A DNA stretch of 64,000 bases from Corynebacterium canis (GCF_030408595.1 NZ_CP047080.1:1881247-1945246), one strand, 5' to 3'; positions 18,495-31,260 are shown, counted from the stretch's first letter. A program made the numbers and translations. The notes: generated from the sequence alone by a model not told the origin.

Positions 18495-21296
18495 CTAAAA
18501 CACCCCACCGGTGGGATTGGCCTCCACCACGTTGACGTCCGCGTCCTGCGGGGCGTCCGCCGGGCTGCCACCCTGAATCATCCACAGGATCGTATCCAAT
18601 TCTTCGGGCTTGACCAGCACTTGTCGTGCCTTGCTGCCCTCGGAAGGCCCGACCACCCCGCGGGATTCCATGATGTCCATGAGCCGCCCCGCCTTAGCGA
18701 AGCCGATGCGCAATTTGCGTTGCAGCATCGACGTGGAACCCAATTGCGATGTGACCACCAGTTCGACCGCCTGCAGGAGGTCTTCCATATCATTGCCGAT
18801 GTCATCATCGATCTCTTTTTTGGCTGACCCGCCCTTGTCCTCGGTCACGCCCTCGGTGTAGCTCGGCTCGGCCTGATCCTTGGCGGCCTCCACCACCGCC
18901 TGGATCTCCTCATCGGTTACAAAGGCACCTTGGATGCGCACGGGTTTGCCCGCGCCCTGGGGGATAAACAGGCCGTCGCCCATGCCGATCAGCTTTTCCG
19001 CACCGGCCTGATCGAGGATCACGCGCGAGTCCGTGAGCGAGGACGTGGCAAAGGCCAGGCGCGAAGGCACGTTCGTCTTAATAAGACCAGTGACGACGTC
19101 CACCGAGGGACGTTGCGTGGCCAGCACCAGGTGGATGCCTGCCGCGCGCGCCTTTTGGGTGATGCGCACGATTGAATCTTCGATTTCTTTCGGGGCGGTC
19201 ATCATCAGGTCGGCCAGCTCGTCCACCACGCAAATGATGTATGGGTAGGGGCGGTACTCTCGCTCCGAACCCAACGGCACTTGGATCTCACCGGCGAGCA
19301 CCTTGCGGTTAAAGTCCTTGATGTGGCGCACCCGCGCGGACTTCATATCGAGGTAGCGCTGCTCCATTTCCTCAACCAGCCATTGCAGGGCAGCCGCCGC
19401 CTTTTTCGGCTGGGTGATAATCGGGGTGATCAGGTGCGGGATGCCCTCGTACGGGGTGAGCTCCACCATCTTGGGGTCCACCAAGATCAGCCGGACCTCG
19501 TCGGGGGTGGCCCGGGTAAGCAGGGACACCAGCATGGAGTTCACGAACGCGGACTTACCGGAACCGGTGGAACCGGCCACCAGCAGGTGCGGCATTTTCT
19601 GCACCGAGTGGCTCACAAAGTCACCTTCGATGTCCTTGCCCAGGCCGATCAGCATCGGGTCGTGGTTCGCCACCACGTTCGGGGCGGTGAGCACGTCGCC
19701 GAGGCGGACCATTTCCCGGTCGGTATTGGGCACCTCGATGCCCACGGCGGATTTCCCCGGAATGGGCGTAAGCAACCGCACGTTATCGGTGGCCACCGCG
19801 TACGCCAGATTGGATTGCAGGTTGGTGATCTTGGAGACCTTTACGCCGGGGCCCAGCTCCACCTCGTAGCGGGTCACCGTCGGGCCGCGGGAAAAGCCGG
19901 TTACCACCGCGTCCACATTGAATTCGCGGAACACCTCCGTGATCGCCTCGATCATGCGATCGTTGGCGGCGGAACGGGTCTTGGGCACCTCGCCGGGGAT
20001 CAGCAACGAGGTATCCGGCAATTTGTAATCGCCGCGCGGCTCCCGGGGCTCGGGCAGCGGGATATCGCGCTGCTCCTCGCTCTTCGGCGGCGACGCAGGC
20101 ACCGCCGCGGGATCCACACCGCTGCGTGCGAGGATCGCTTGCCGTACGCCCTCCACTCCGGAAGCCACGGCGTCGTCACCCTCGGTGTCCTCGGGCTCCG
20201 GCTGACGCTTCGCCTTTTTGCGGCGGCGCGTGGTGCCAACGACTATCGCGGGGAACTCCTCGGTATCGGCGCTGGATTCGGATTCCTCCGCCTCCGCAGA
20301 CTCCTCCTCCGCTTCGGCCGCCTGTTCGGGCGTGACCTTGGGCATATCAAAGAGCGTGCTCTGCTCGCCGCGCGAATTCAATGCGACCCGGCGGCGGGTA
20401 TAGGGGCGGCGATCCTCCTCCGGCTCTTCCTCCGGCTCGTCCTCGTCCTCGTCCTCGTCTTCGTAGAGATCGCCGCCGGTATTGATCAGGCTGCCGATAA
20501 ACGCTGCGAAATCTCGTACGGAAATCCCAGTGGTTTTTAAGGCGCCGTAGAAGATCACCAAAAACAAAATCGGCACGGCGAGAAACACCGAAAACCCCGC
20601 GGCCAGGGGGCCGCCCACCCAGGCACCGATCGCGCCACCTGCGGTTTTACGCAGCTCCCAATTCACCGGGTCGCCGGCAAACAGGTGGATCGTGCCGAGC
20701 ATTGGAAAGCCGATCAAGGACACGCCCATGCCGATGCGGCCGCGCTGCTCCGGCGGCGGCAGATAGCCCAACATCAGCACCATGGCCAGGCCAAACAAGA
20801 TAATGGGCAGCAGGTACGCCCCGGCGCCGATAATCAATTGGACCACGCTGGCGATCATGCCGCCGACGGGGTCGCCGACGCCGAACCAGACGGTACCCCC
20901 CAAAATGAGGGACAGGCCGATTAGGGTCAAACCGATGCCGTCCGCATGGCGCTCAATCGTGGCATTGATCGGGCCGGGAACAATCTTCGGCGCGGGAGCC
21001 TTTGCCGCCGGGGCGGCATCCTTGGCGGGCGCGGACTTGTCTTGAGCCTTCGCTTTTCCGCCATCGTCCTTCGTGGGCAGCGCCTTAGTTTCCGCAGTTT
21101 TAGCGGGCTTTTTCGGGGCGGCGCGCCGTTTCGCGGCCACCCGGCTGGTGGCGCTGACGATCGCATTGAAACCACCTGTGACAGCGTTAAAAGCGCTGCC
21201 GGTCCTCTCGCTTGAGGTTGCGGCAGCGCGTTCTGCGGTGCGGGACGGTCTTGCCTTGGGGCCCGTAGGTTTCGCGCGTTGGCTCTTGGTGGTCAT
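18495..21296 (-). CDS. ftsK: DNA translocase FtsK
   Basis: FtsK pumps chromosome ends through the division septum. The 933-residue protein has an Ala/Lys-rich N-terminal tail, four to five membrane helices (about residues 130-290), a long acidic/charged linker ([17 protein letters not shown] and surroundings, about 295-470), the alpha/beta motor with Walker [10 protein letters not shown] near residue 575, and the C-terminal winged-helix gamma domain ([35 protein letters not shown]) that reads KOPS sites. The ATG at 21296 (MTTKSQRAK) is chosen; the frame is open 45 nt further up without a good start. Confidence 0.97.
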   Translation of the reverse strand: MTTKSQRAKPTGPKARPSRTAERAAATSSERTGSAFNAVTGGFNAIVSATSRVAAKRRAAPKKPAKTAETKALPTKDDGGKAKAQDKSAPAKDAAPAAKAPAPKIVPGPINATIERHADGIGLTLIGLSLILGGTVWFGVGDPVGGMIASVVQLIIGAGAYLLPIILFGLAMVLMLGYLPPPEQRGRIGMGVSLIGFPMLGTIHLFAGDPVNWELRKTAGGAIGAWVGGPLAAGFSVFLAVPILFLVIFYGALKTTGISVRDFAAFIGSLINTGGDLYEDEDEDEDEPEEEPEEDRRPYTRRRVALNSRGEQSTLFDMPKVTPEQAAEAEEESAEAEESESSADTEEFPAIVVGTTRRRKKAKRQPEPEDTEGDDAVASGVEGVRQAILARSGVDPAAVPASPPKSEEQRDIPLPEPREPRGDYKLPDTSLLIPGEVPKTRSAANDRMIEAITEVFREFNVDAVVTGFSRGPTVTRYEVELGPGVKVSKITNLQSNLAYAVATDNVRLLTPIPGKSAVGIEVPNTDREMVRLGDVLTAPNVVANHDPMLIGLGKDIEGDFVSHSVQKMPHLLVAGSTGSGKSAFVNSMLVSLLTRATPDEVRLILVDPKMVELTPYEGIPHLITPIITQPKKAAAALQWLVEEMEQRYLDMKSARVRHIKDFNRKVLAGEIQVPLGSEREYRPYPYIICVVDELADLMMTAPKEIEDSIVRITQKARAAGIHLVLATQRPSVDVVTGLIKTNVPSRLAFATSSLTDSRVILDQAGAEKLIGMGDGLFIPQGAGKPVRIQGAFVTDEEIQAVVEAAKDQAEPSYTEGVTEDKGGSAKKEIDDDIGNDMEDLLQAVELVVTSQLGSTSMLQRKLRIGFAKAGRLMDIMESRGVVGPSEGSKARQVLVKPEELDTILWMIQGGSPADAPQDADVNVVEANPTGGVF

Positions 21297-21349
21297 AGTG
21301 AACAGGATAGCCCGAATTGTCACACGAGCCCCACCCGCCACACCGAAGC

Positions 21350-21976
21350 TTAGAGCGAAGTGCGCACAATCCGGTCGATATCGCCCTGAATCTGAATATC
21401 CACAGCTTCCCTAAAGTACGCCCACAACACGAGCTCCCCGATCGGGCCGGACACGTGCACCACCTGATCCCCCGCCGCGGACACGCCGCGCTTATCCGCC
21501 ACCACGATGCGCGGCAGCCCCGCAGGCTCCAAGGCCACCGGGCAGGTGGAATTCTTCAGCAGCATCTTCGCCGCCAAGCGGAACGGCCCATGCAGGGTGC
21601 GCTGGTCCGCCTCGCTCAGCTCGCGGGGCCGCCAGCCGGGCAGCGAACGCCGCACATCCTCGTGGTGCACAAAGTGCTCAAGGACATTGAAAACCTGTTT
21701 GGTGTAGCGCAATGGGTTCGCGCGCCGCGGGCCGGAAGCCCACTCGGACACCAGTTCGTGAAAGTCGCGCTGCTCGTATTCCTCGGTCACCGCCTGCAGC
21801 CGCCCGGCCAGCGGGGAAAGGAACATCCCCAACGCAGCGTCGGGGCGGTTTTCCCGAAGCACCAAATGCACAATCAAATCCCGGTTGGTCCAACCGGGCA
21901 GCACCGTAGGGTGATCCGGACCCAATTGGGTTACAAGCGCGGCTAGGGCGGCACGTTCTGAGGCGACAAAACTCAT
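21350..21976 (-). CDS. TIGR03085-family metal-binding protein
   Basis: The 208-residue protein is a DinB/mycothiol-dependent-maleylpyruvate-isomerase-like four-helix fold of the actinobacterial TIGR03085 family. Candidate metal ligands are His37 in [12 protein letters not shown] and the pair in [14 protein letters not shown]. The substrate is unknown; several relatives act with mycothiol. It lies between rnj and ftsK, in the usual corynebacterial order, 53 nt from ftsK. Confidence 0.85.
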   Translation of the reverse strand: MSFVASERAALAALVTQLGPDHPTVLPGWTNRDLIVHLVLRENRPDAALGMFLSPLAGRLQAVTEEYEQRDFHELVSEWASGPRRANPLRYTKQVFNVLEHFVHHEDVRRSLPGWRPRELSEADQRTLHGPFRLAAKMLLKNSTCPVALEPAGLPRIVVADKRGVSAAGDQVVHVSGPIGELVLWAYFREAVDIQIQGDIDRIVRTSL

Positions 21977-22000
21977 GCGCCCTAGCCTAGCCTAGTGCGG

Positions 22001-23989
22001 TTATAGGCTCTCGCGGGATCCCCGAATATCCTCATCATCGATGTGCGTAGCCTCCGCATGCATGGGCACCACGGTGGGGATAATCATGGGCTTGCGGCGC
22101 CACTTTTGCTCCACATAGCGGGACACCTTGCGGCGCAATTGCTGCACCATGCGGTACGGGTCGTTTTCGCCCTCGCCCGCCAGATCCAGCATCAGATTGG
22201 CCACCAGTTCGGTCACCTCCGGCATCATCGCCGCGGCGTCCTCGCTGAAGCCCTTCGCCTGCACCGTCGGGCGCTCCAGCGGGCGGCCAGTGCGGTTATC
22301 AATCACCACGGTCACGGTGATCAGGCCGCCCTCGCCCATGGAGGTGCGGTCCGCCAACACCTCTTCGTCGATATCACCCATGGTGACGCCGTCGACGTAC
22401 AGGTTACCTACAGGGACCTGCCCAACGACGCGCGCGCGGCCGTCGATAAGGTCAACCACAACGCCGTTTTGTGCGAGCACCACCTGGTCCCGGTCAACGC
22501 CGGTGGAAATGGCCAATTCCTTGTTCGCGCGCAGGTGACGCCACTCGCCGTGCACCGGCATCACGTTCTTCGGGCGGACGGCGTTATACAGGAACAACAG
22601 TTCGCCGGCATAGCCGTGGCCGGAGGTGTGCACCTTGGCGTCGCGGCCCGTGACCACCGTGGCGCCGATCTGCGCCAGCATATTGATCACACCGAACACG
22701 GCCTCCTCATTGCCCGGCACCAGCGACGAGCTCAAAATGATCAAATCGCCGTCGCGCACATTGATCTGCCGGTGCTCGCGGCGGGCCATGCGGGACAACG
22801 CGGCCATCGGCTCGCCCTGCGTACCCGTGGTCACCAGCATCACCTTATGCGGGGCGAGTTTCGCCGCCTCATCCATGGTGATGATCGTGCCGCGCGGGGC
22901 CTTCAGATACCCCATCTTCTCCGCGATCTCCATATTGCGGAGCATGGAACGGCCGTTGAACGCGACCCTGCGGCCGGCGGCCACCGCGGCGTCGACAGCC
23001 GCCTGAACCCGATATACGTTCGAGGCGAAGGAGGCCACGATCACGCGCTGCTTCGCATCCGCAACCAAACGTTTGAGCGTGGGCCCGATCTCCGCCTCCG
23101 AACCGGACACGCCGGGGGTGGTGGCGTTCGTGGAATCGCACAGGAACAGCGCCACGCCCTCATCGCCCAGCCGCGACAATGCGGGCAGGTCCGTGGGGCG
23201 CTTATCCGTGGGCGTCTGATCCAGCTTGATATCGCCGGTATGTACGACCAGCCCGGCGCCCGTGGAAATGGCCACGCCCAGGCAATCCGGGATGGAGTGG
23301 TTCACCGCGAAGAAGCGGATATCAAACGGCCCGCGCTTTTCGTTCGAATTTTCGTCCACGGGCACGAGCTTGGGGCGCTGCCGATGCTCGCCGCATTTCG
23401 CGGAAATCAGCGCCAGCGTGAACTTCGAAGCAATAATCGGGATATCCGGGCGCAGCTTCAGCAGCCACGGGATCGCGCCGATATGGTCCTCGTGGCCGTG
23501 CGTGACCACCAGCGCCTCGATGCGATTAAGTTTGTCCTCCAAATAGGAGAAGTCCGGCAGGATCAGGTCCACGCCGGGTTCGCCGGAGGACGGGAATAGC
23601 ACACCGCAGTCCACGATCAGCAGGCGGTTGTGGTATTCGAACACAGTCATGTTGCGGCCGATTTCGGAAATGCCGCCAAGCGCAACAATGCGCAGCCCGT
23701 CTTTGGGGGATTTCGGGGGTTGCGGTAACCGCTGCGTCAGGTCCGCACCCTGCATGGATTTCACCACGTTACGACGCCCGCCCCCACCGCCGTTATCGCG
23801 CCGACCGCGCCCGCCCCGGCGGTTGCGGCCCGTCTGGTTTCTTCCATTTGCCCGATTTTCGTCACCGGAAGGGATATCCTGCACGGTGGTTTTGGCCTCA
23901 GCATCGCCGGCCGGGGCTTGGAACTCTACTGCCTCCGGCGGGCCTGCTTTGCGCACAACCTTCCGCGGACGGTTACGGGGTTCAGTCAT
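22001..23989 (-). CDS. rnj: ribonuclease J
   Basis: RNase J is a metallo-beta-lactamase/beta-CASP nuclease with endo- and 5'-3' exonuclease activity in mRNA decay and rRNA processing. The metal motif HGHEDH is at residues 164-169 ([17 protein letters not shown]), and the beta-CASP and C-terminal motifs are present ([31 protein letters not shown]). The first 90 residues are a basic, Gly/Arg/Asn-rich disordered tail ([11 protein letters not shown]), which is typical of actinobacterial RNase J and likely contacts RNA. Its ATG overlaps the dapA stop. Length 662. Confidence 0.96.
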   Translation of the reverse strand: MTEPRNRPRKVVRKAGPPEAVEFQAPAGDAEAKTTVQDIPSGDENRANGRNQTGRNRRGGRGRRDNGGGGGRRNVVKSMQGADLTQRLPQPPKSPKDGLRIVALGGISEIGRNMTVFEYHNRLLIVDCGVLFPSSGEPGVDLILPDFSYLEDKLNRIEALVVTHGHEDHIGAIPWLLKLRPDIPIIASKFTLALISAKCGEHRQRPKLVPVDENSNEKRGPFDIRFFAVNHSIPDCLGVAISTGAGLVVHTGDIKLDQTPTDKRPTDLPALSRLGDEGVALFLCDSTNATTPGVSGSEAEIGPTLKRLVADAKQRVIVASFASNVYRVQAAVDAAVAAGRRVAFNGRSMLRNMEIAEKMGYLKAPRGTIITMDEAAKLAPHKVMLVTTGTQGEPMAALSRMARREHRQINVRDGDLIILSSSLVPGNEEAVFGVINMLAQIGATVVTGRDAKVHTSGHGYAGELLFLYNAVRPKNVMPVHGEWRHLRANKELAISTGVDRDQVVLAQNGVVVDLIDGRARVVGQVPVGNLYVDGVTMGDIDEEVLADRTSMGEGGLITVTVVIDNRTGRPLERPTVQAKGFSEDAAAMMPEVTELVANLMLDLAGEGENDPYRMVQQLRRKVSRYVEQKWRRKPMIIPTVVPMHAEATHIDDEDIRGSRESL

Positions 23990-24897
23990 ATTTCAAGGAC
24001 TCCAACTTTTTCTAAATCTCTGCGGAGTTCCTCAAGTTGCTGCGGGTCCGCTGGGACCTGCGGCAATCGAGGCACACCGACGTCAATGCCCTGGAGGCCC
24101 AGGGCAGCCTTTGCGAGGCTGACCCCGCCCAAGCGTGCCTGGGCGGCGAACAGCGGGGACACTGTGGCGTTGATTTCCCGAGCACGGGCGAGGTCGCCTT
24201 CCTCAAAGCAGGTGTACAGCTCACGCAACAAGTGCGGAACAATGTGACCAATCACTGAGATAAACCCGGTGGCGCCAACCGACAACCACGGGAGATTCAG
24301 TGGGTCATCGCCGGAGTACCAAGCCAAGCCGGTTTCCGCGATCAGCGGGATCGCGGCGGCGATATCACCCTTTGCATCCTTCATCGCCTGAATATTGCGA
24401 TGCTCTGCCAGACGCTTGATGGTATCAGACGCAATGGAAATTACAGAACGGCTCGGAATATCGTACAAACACACCGGCAGATCGGTGGCATCCGCAATCG
24501 CCGTAAAGTGCTGGTACAGGCCCTCCTGGGAAGGCTTGGAATAATACGGGGTGACCGCCAGCAGCGCGCTCGCCCCGGCCGCTGCGGACACGCGGGCCAA
24601 TTCCAGCGAGGCGTGGGTATTGTAGGTGCTCACGCCGGCGATCAGCCGGATCCGATCCGGCAGCTCCGCGCGCACCGCGCGCAATAAGGCGAGCTTTTCG
24701 GCGGTGGTCGTGGTGGGCGATTCGCCGGTGGTGCCGGCGAGGATCAGGGCGTCGCAACCCTTGTCCACCAAGTGTTGGGCCAGCCGCACGCCGGCCGCAA
24801 TGTCGAGTTCACCTTCGCTGGTAAACGGGGTCACCATGGCTACGGCGACGGTGCCAAAAGTTTCGGCACCAGTGTGTACAGCATTCCCAGTACTCAT
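23986..24897 (-). CDS. dapA: 4-hydroxy-tetrahydrodipicolinate synthase
   Basis: DapA condenses pyruvate with aspartate semialdehyde, the first committed lysine/DAP step. In this 303-residue TIM barrel the Schiff-base lysine is Lys173 (AMKDAKGD), the catalytic Tyr is Tyr145 (YDIPSRS), and the [14 protein letters not shown] loop is intact. It lies in dapB-thyX-dapA-rnj, all on the minus strand. A second member of the same superfamily, NanA, is encoded at 56741-57679 but has the sialate-lyase pattern. A short gap of about 105 nt separates it from thyX and may contain its promoter. Confidence 0.97.
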   Translation of the reverse strand: MSTGNAVHTGAETFGTVAVAMVTPFTSEGELDIAAGVRLAQHLVDKGCDALILAGTTGESPTTTTAEKLALLRAVRAELPDRIRLIAGVSTYNTHASLELARVSAAAGASALLAVTPYYSKPSQEGLYQHFTAIADATDLPVCLYDIPSRSVISIASDTIKRLAEHRNIQAMKDAKGDIAAAIPLIAETGLAWYSGDDPLNLPWLSVGATGFISVIGHIVPHLLRELYTCFEEGDLARAREINATVSPLFAAQARLGGVSLAKAALGLQGIDVGVPRLPQVPADPQQLEELRRDLEKVGVLEI

Positions 24898-25002
24898 ATG
24901 GTTGTACGCTACCTATTCTGTCCTGGTCGGCGGGCTGGCCGCTGACGCGCTATCATCGGTGAAGTTTTACTAATGGTAACTAAGACTTGCTCATTGGACC
25001 AG

Positions 25003-26534
<1,532 letters not shown>

Positions 26535-26680
26535 TTATGCTTCGCTTCTCGCTCACGTGAGCCCCCTCGATTCTAACCGCGAAGCAGCACACCATGACGC
26601 CGACGCTCCCCCGCCCCCGCCCGCACACACGCACCGGCGGCCCGCCCCGCAACCTTGTGCGAGGCGAACCCGGAGTGCGC

Positions 26681-27877
26681 CTAGAACGTCCGCAATGCGC
26701 CGGCGGAAGGCACGGCCACGAGGAAGGACGGCGTGGCAATGCCCGCGTCTGCGGCCGCTTGCAACACCGCTTGCTTCGTCGCCTCTACCTCGGAATCGCG
26801 CACCAGTGCGATGGCGCTACCGCCGAACCCACCGCCGGTCATGCGCGCGCCGAGCGCCCCGGCCTTAAGCGCCGCGTCCACTGCGGAATCCAGTTCGATC
26901 ACAGTGACCTCGTAATCATCGCGCAGGCTGGCGTGCGACTCCACCATGCTGCGCCCGAACGCCTCGAAATCGCGCGCTTCCAGCTCCTCGATCGCGCGTG
27001 CGGTTCGTGCGATTTCGCTGACCACGTGGCGGACGCGGCGGCGCACCACATCCTCCTCGCCGGGCATGGCGCCGCGTGCCCATTCCACCGCCGCTGCCTC
27101 GGCGTTTGGCACCTCGCGGAGCGATACGCCCAGGCCTGCGGAGACGGCGTCGATAATCCCGCGCCGCGAGGCGTACTGGCCGTCCGCAAGTGTGTGCGGC
27201 GCGTTGGTATTGATCACCAGGATCGCCAGCCCGGCCGCGTCAAGGTCGCAGGGAATGTGACGCGTGGAATCGTCCGAGTAATCGATCGCAAGCGCGTTCC
27301 CCGGCGTGCCCAGCAAGGAAATCCGCTGATCCAGCCCGCCTGTCGACGCCCCGACCACGTCATTCTCCGCCGTAATACACGCCGCAACGAGGCGCAATCG
27401 GACATCATCATCCGCGGGTCCGACAAAGAGTTCGTATGCGCCGAGGGCGACCGAACATTCGAGCGCGGCGGAACTGGACAGCCCCGCGCCGAGCGGCACC
27501 TCGGAAACGAGGGCGATATCGCAACCCGGGAAATCCGCCGGCAACACGCCTTGTTGCATGGCGGCCCAGATCGAGCCCACCACATAGCCGGCCCAGTTCG
27601 AGGGGTGGCCGGGGCCCACCTCAGCGAGGGCGATATCGAACAGGGATACGTCCTCCGCCTCGGGCAGGATAGAGGCCACGTGCACGCGGCCATCGTTGCG
27701 CAGGCGCAGCGCCGCATAGGTGCGTTGGCTCAGCGCAAACGGCAGGCAGATCCCGCCGGCGTAGTCCACGTGCTCGCCGATCAGGTTGACGCGCCCCGGC
27801 GCCGCCCAGACACCCTCCGGCTTCTCCCCGAAGGTTTCTTCGAATAGCGCGGCGGCGCGCTGTGTTCCATCAGTCAT
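26681..27877 (-). CDS. galK: galactokinase
   Basis: GalK phosphorylates alpha-D-galactose at C1. This 398-residue GHMP kinase has the sugar motif APGRVNLIGEHVDY at residues 26-39, the ATP loop VPLGAGLSSSAALE and the C-terminal motif ARMTGGGFGGSAIAL. The ATG at 27877 is preceded by AAGGAG inside the end of galT, with which it overlaps by 8 nt; an upstream TTG (27883) is less likely. It is the last gene of the galactose operon. Confidence 0.96.
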   Translation of the reverse strand: MTDGTQRAAALFEETFGEKPEGVWAAPGRVNLIGEHVDYAGGICLPFALSQRTYAALRLRNDGRVHVASILPEAEDVSLFDIALAEVGPGHPSNWAGYVVGSIWAAMQQGVLPADFPGCDIALVSEVPLGAGLSSSAALECSVALGAYELFVGPADDDVRLRLVAACITAENDVVGASTGGLDQRISLLGTPGNALAIDYSDDSTRHIPCDLDAAGLAILVINTNAPHTLADGQYASRRGIIDAVSAGLGVSLREVPNAEAAAVEWARGAMPGEEDVVRRRVRHVVSEIARTARAIEELEARDFEAFGRSMVESHASLRDDYEVTVIELDSAVDAALKAGALGARMTGGGFGGSAIALVRDSEVEATKQAVLQAAADAGIATPSFLVAVPSAGALRTF

Positions 27878-28991
27878 GTGCAAGCTCCTTGAATCGGGCG
27901 GCGATCAGTTCCGGTGTGGTGTCGTTATTCCATGCGCCCATCGCGGATTCCGTGCCCGCCAGGTACTTCATCCGACCGGGCGAGCGCATGAGCGAAAACA
28001 GGTGCAGGTGGAAGCGCCCAAATTCGCGGTCGGCGCCGACCGGGGCCTGGTTCCACGCCGCGATATACGGGGTCTTTTCCACGCCTTCGAAAAAGCGATC
28101 CACACGATGGAGGATGTCCAGGTAGACCGTTGCCAGCTCCCGCTTTTCCTCCTCGCTGAGTTCCGTAAAGTCCGCGACCTTGCGCTTGGTGGTCAGGATC
28201 AATTCCAGCGGCCATTTCGCGGCGGCAGGAACATAGGCGATCCAGTGTTCGGTTTGAATGATCACGCGTTCCCCGCCCTGCTCGGCGGCGATCACGTCTT
28301 CGAAGAGGTCGCGGCCGGTCTCCGCTTGATACGCCTTCGCCCGGTCCACAATCGCGCGGCTGCGCGGCGGCAGGAACGGGTAGGAGTAGATTTGCCCGTG
28401 CGGGTGCTGCAGCGTCACGCCGATCTCGGGGCCGCGGTTTTCAAAGGGGAACACCAGTTGGATTCCCGGCAGTTTGGATAGTTCGCGTGTGCGATCCACC
28501 CAGGCCTCGATCACGGTGCGCACGCGCTCCGGGGAAAGGTCCCGGAAATTGGAGTCTGGGTCCGCGGTAAAGCACACCACCTCACAGCGCGCCAGCGCCG
28601 GGGCCCGCTCCACAAAGCCATCGACACTGGTTTCGAAGTCATCCCCGACTTCCATATGGAGGGTCAGCGAGGGGAAGCGGTTTTCAAAGACCACCACGTC
28701 ATAGTCGTCGGCGGGGATCTCGGTGGGCAATTCGCCCGGTTTGGTCGGCGCCAGGGGGTTTTCATTGGCGGGCGGCATAAACGTGCGGTTCATGCGGTGC
28801 GCCGCCATGACTACCCAGTCGCCGGTGAGCGGGTCGCGCCGCATCTCCGAAAACGTGTTGCTGGGTGGAAGTTCCCGGGAATCCACGAGGTTTCGGGTTT
28901 CCGCGCCGCTTACCCACGGCTCGCGGTCGTCGAAGTAGATGAGTTCGCGACCGTCAGCAAGCGTGGTGCTGGTTTTGCGAACATGAACCAT
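27870..28991 (-). CDS. galT: galactose-1-phosphate uridylyltransferase
   Basis: GalT exchanges galactose-1-phosphate with UDP-glucose in the Leloir pathway. The 373-residue protein has the active-site HPHGQ triad region (LQHPHGQIYSYPF) and the N-terminal RRDPLTGDWVVMAAHRMNRT. The ATG at 28991 comes 2 nt after the stop of the small membrane protein gene, so the genes are coupled. galE and galM are not in the window, so UDP-galactose epimerisation must be encoded elsewhere. Confidence 0.96.
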   Translation of the reverse strand: MVHVRKTSTTLADGRELIYFDDREPWVSGAETRNLVDSRELPPSNTFSEMRRDPLTGDWVVMAAHRMNRTFMPPANENPLAPTKPGELPTEIPADDYDVVVFENRFPSLTLHMEVGDDFETSVDGFVERAPALARCEVVCFTADPDSNFRDLSPERVRTVIEAWVDRTRELSKLPGIQLVFPFENRGPEIGVTLQHPHGQIYSYPFLPPRSRAIVDRAKAYQAETGRDLFEDVIAAEQGGERVIIQTEHWIAYVPAAAKWPLELILTTKRKVADFTELSEEEKRELATVYLDILHRVDRFFEGVEKTPYIAAWNQAPVGADREFGRFHLHLFSLMRSPGRMKYLAGTESAMGAWNNDTTPELIAARFKELAHD

Positions 28992-28993
28992 GA

Positions 28994-29251
28994 TTACTTC
29001 GACTCCGTCTCCGTCTCGGCCTCCGGCACCGCGATGGGCCGCAGCATGGACCATACGAAGAACCCGACACCGAAGGTCAGCATGGCCGCCCCGGCATAGA
29101 GGTTGTAGTCGCTGTTTTTGGGCAGTCCCGTGTCTGGGTTCACACCGGGATCCATCACGAATGCAGCGACGATCAGAATTGCACCGTACGCGCCGATAAG
29201 TGCTCCGATGATATTGCGGACGTCGAAGGCACCGGCAGTTGTGTGAGCCAT
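28994..29251 (-). CDS. small two-helix membrane protein of the galactose operon
   Basis: This 85-residue protein has two predicted membrane helices (IIGALIGAYGAILIVAAFVM, about 14-33, and LYAGAAMLTFGVGFFVWSML, about 50-69) joined by a short polar loop, and an acidic tail ending PEAETETESK. I cannot assign a function. It lies 19 nt after the symporter gene and 2 nt before galT. That suggests a role linked to galactose uptake, such as an accessory subunit, but this is inference from position alone. Confidence 0.75.
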   Translation of the reverse strand: MAHTTAGAFDVRNIIGALIGAYGAILIVAAFVMDPGVNPDTGLPKNSDYNLYAGAAMLTFGVGFFVWSMLRPIAVPEAETETESK

Positions 29252-29270
29252 TGCTAGTTGTCCTTATCTG

Positions 29271-30941
29271 TTAAGCGAAGATGATATTGAGGGCGATGAC
29301 GAGGACCATGCAAAGCACGCCAAGCGGCACGGTCTGGCGGTACCACGGCATGGCTGCCTCGGTGGAATCCGTGCGAACATCCTTCGGGGTTTCGGAGTAG
29401 ACGAATCCGACCAGTTCTTCCGAAGGCTTCGGTGCGGTAAACATGGAGACGATGATCGCTACGATCACGGCCGTCACAAACGCCAGGGAAGCTGCCACGA
29501 AGGCGGTGCCCTGACCGGGGAGGTTAAACACGGCGGCGGTGGTGTCGGTGAACTGGGAAACGTACCAGTAGATCACCGCGGAGGCGGTACCCGCGACCAG
29601 CGAGCTCCAACCGGCGTGGGCGGTCATGCGCTTCCAGAACATACCGAGAATGAACGTGGCGAACAGCGGGGCGTTAAAGAACCCGAACAGCGTTTGCAGG
29701 TAGTCCATCACGTTGCCGAAGTTTTGCGCGATCAACGCGGTAAACACTGCGATCAGCGTGGCGCCGACCGTGGCGATACGCCCGAAGTTCAGGTAGTAGG
29801 CATCGTCGCGATTCTTCACCACATAGGTCTGCCAAATATCGTAGGAAATCACCGTGTTAAAGGCCGAGATATTGGCGGCCATACCCGCCATAAACGAGGC
29901 CAGCAGACCGGCGATTGCGATGCCCAACAGGCCGTTCGGCAGCAGGTCACGCATCAGCAGCAGGATCGCATCGTTCGGCCGCGCCGTGGGGTTATTGCCC
30001 ATAAGTTCGGCTACGGAAACGCTGGCGACCATACCGGGCAGCACCACTAGGAACGGGATAAACATCTTCGGGAAGGCGCCGATGATCGGGGTTTTGCGCG
30101 CCGCCGAGAGCGATTCGGAGGCCATGGCGCGCTGCACCTCAACGAAGTTGGTGGTCCAATACCCGAAGCTGAGCACAAAGCCGAGGCCGAAGACGATGCC
30201 CACTGCGGAAACCACGGGGTTATCAAAGCCCGAGATGTCCGTGCCCGGCCACGTGTGGAAGTGGCTTTCCGACGCCACTTTTTCCTTCAGGCCGCTCCAA
30301 CCGCCAACCGTGTGCAACCCAATGAGGGTCAACGGCAGCAAAGCTGCAACGATAACGAAGAATTGCAGCACCTCGTTGTAGATGGCGGCGGACAAACCAC
30401 CCAGGGTGATGTAGCTGAGCACGATAATGGCGGCGACCAGCAGGGTCACCCACAGCGACCAGCCGAGCAGGGCCTCCACGATCTTGGCCAGCAGCAGCAG
30501 GTTCACACCTGCGATCAGCAGCTGGGCCACCGCGAAGGAAATGGCGTTGACCAGGTGTGCGCCGGCGCCAAAACGCTTGAGCATGAATTCCGGCACGGAG
30601 CGCACTTTGGAGCCATAGTAGAACGGCATCATTACGATGCCCAGGAACACCATGGCGGGGATTGCGCCAACCCAGAAGTAGTGCATGGTTTGGAAACCGT
30701 ATTGGACGCCGTTTGCAGACATACCAATGATTTCCACCGCACCCAGGTTGGCGGAGATAAAGGCGAGGCCGGTCACCCATGCGGGGAGCGACCGGCCAGA
30801 CAGGAAGAAGTCAATGGAACTGGAAACGCGGGAACGCGCCGCCCAACCAATCCCAAGAACGAAGGCGAAGTAGATGGCGACGATAGCGTAGTCCACCCAG
30901 TGTGCATCGAGCCGCAGCGATGCCGATTGCGCGAGAATCAC
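29271..30941 (-). CDS. sodium:solute symporter (SSS family), probable galactose/glucose importer
   Basis: The 556-residue protein has about 13-14 membrane helices and SSS-family features: FFLSGRSLPAWVTGLAFISANLGAVEIIGMSANG near residues 44-78, YGSKVRSVPEFMLKRFGAG, and the sodium-site region TVISYDIWQTY (about 363-373). It is of the vSGLT/SLC5 type. The substrate is inferred to be galactose because galT and galK follow in the same operon. The GTG start at 30941 is preceded by GAGGAG. A LacI-type operator lies 71-84 nt upstream. Confidence 0.85.
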   Translation of the reverse strand: MILAQSASLRLDAHWVDYAIVAIYFAFVLGIGWAARSRVSSSIDFFLSGRSLPAWVTGLAFISANLGAVEIIGMSANGVQYGFQTMHYFWVGAIPAMVFLGIVMMPFYYGSKVRSVPEFMLKRFGAGAHLVNAISFAVAQLLIAGVNLLLLAKIVEALLGWSLWVTLLVAAIIVLSYITLGGLSAAIYNEVLQFFVIVAALLPLTLIGLHTVGGWSGLKEKVASESHFHTWPGTDISGFDNPVVSAVGIVFGLGFVLSFGYWTTNFVEVQRAMASESLSAARKTPIIGAFPKMFIPFLVVLPGMVASVSVAELMGNNPTARPNDAILLLMRDLLPNGLLGIAIAGLLASFMAGMAANISAFNTVISYDIWQTYVVKNRDDAYYLNFGRIATVGATLIAVFTALIAQNFGNVMDYLQTLFGFFNAPLFATFILGMFWKRMTAHAGWSSLVAGTASAVIYWYVSQFTDTTAAVFNLPGQGTAFVAASLAFVTAVIVAIIVSMFTAPKPSEELVGFVYSETPKDVRTDSTEAAMPWYRQTVPLGVLCMVLVIALNIIFA

Positions 30942-31260
30942 GGCGATACTCCTCGAGGAGGGGGGTAATTAATCTTTGCAACTCTGAAACTACGCCATTT
31001 GGAGGCGGAAATGGGAACCTTCCCACAAAGGCTAAACTGCCCATTTTTCGTTTGTACTGGCGATTTAGCTGTATTTTGAAGCACGATACGCAAATCCAGT
31101 GACATACCTCATACTAAATGGGGGTATCTTTCGCGTCGTTAATGCCCCCGAATCGGGATTTTTGGGGCCGGCTAAGGCCCCCCTAAGAAAAACGATTGCA
31201 CACTTAGGCGCGGCGAAGCCCCCACCGGCCGCCTACTCGGATCCGAGCACCCGCGGCCAA
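30942..31260. other. control region of the galactose operon
   Basis: No gene is visible in this 319-bp stretch. On the minus strand it holds the promoter region of the symporter operon, with a TAGTTT -10-like hexamer near 30992, the palindromic operator at 31012-31025, and the 12-bp palindrome CTCCTCGAGGAG over the ribosome-binding site (30949-30960). The part next to the regulator gene contains CTCGGATCCGAG and G/C-rich inverted repeats that may end its transcript. Confidence 0.5.
31012..31025. promoter_or_regulatory. operator for a LacI/GalR-family regulator
   Basis: TGGGAACCTTCCCA is TGGGAA-N2-TTCCCA, a perfect 6-bp dyad of the form recognised by many actinobacterial LacI-family repressors (compare TGGGAGCGCTCCCA of CebR). 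It lies directly upstream of the symporter-galT-galK promoter, and the adjacent gene encodes a LacI-family protein. Confidence 0.65.
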
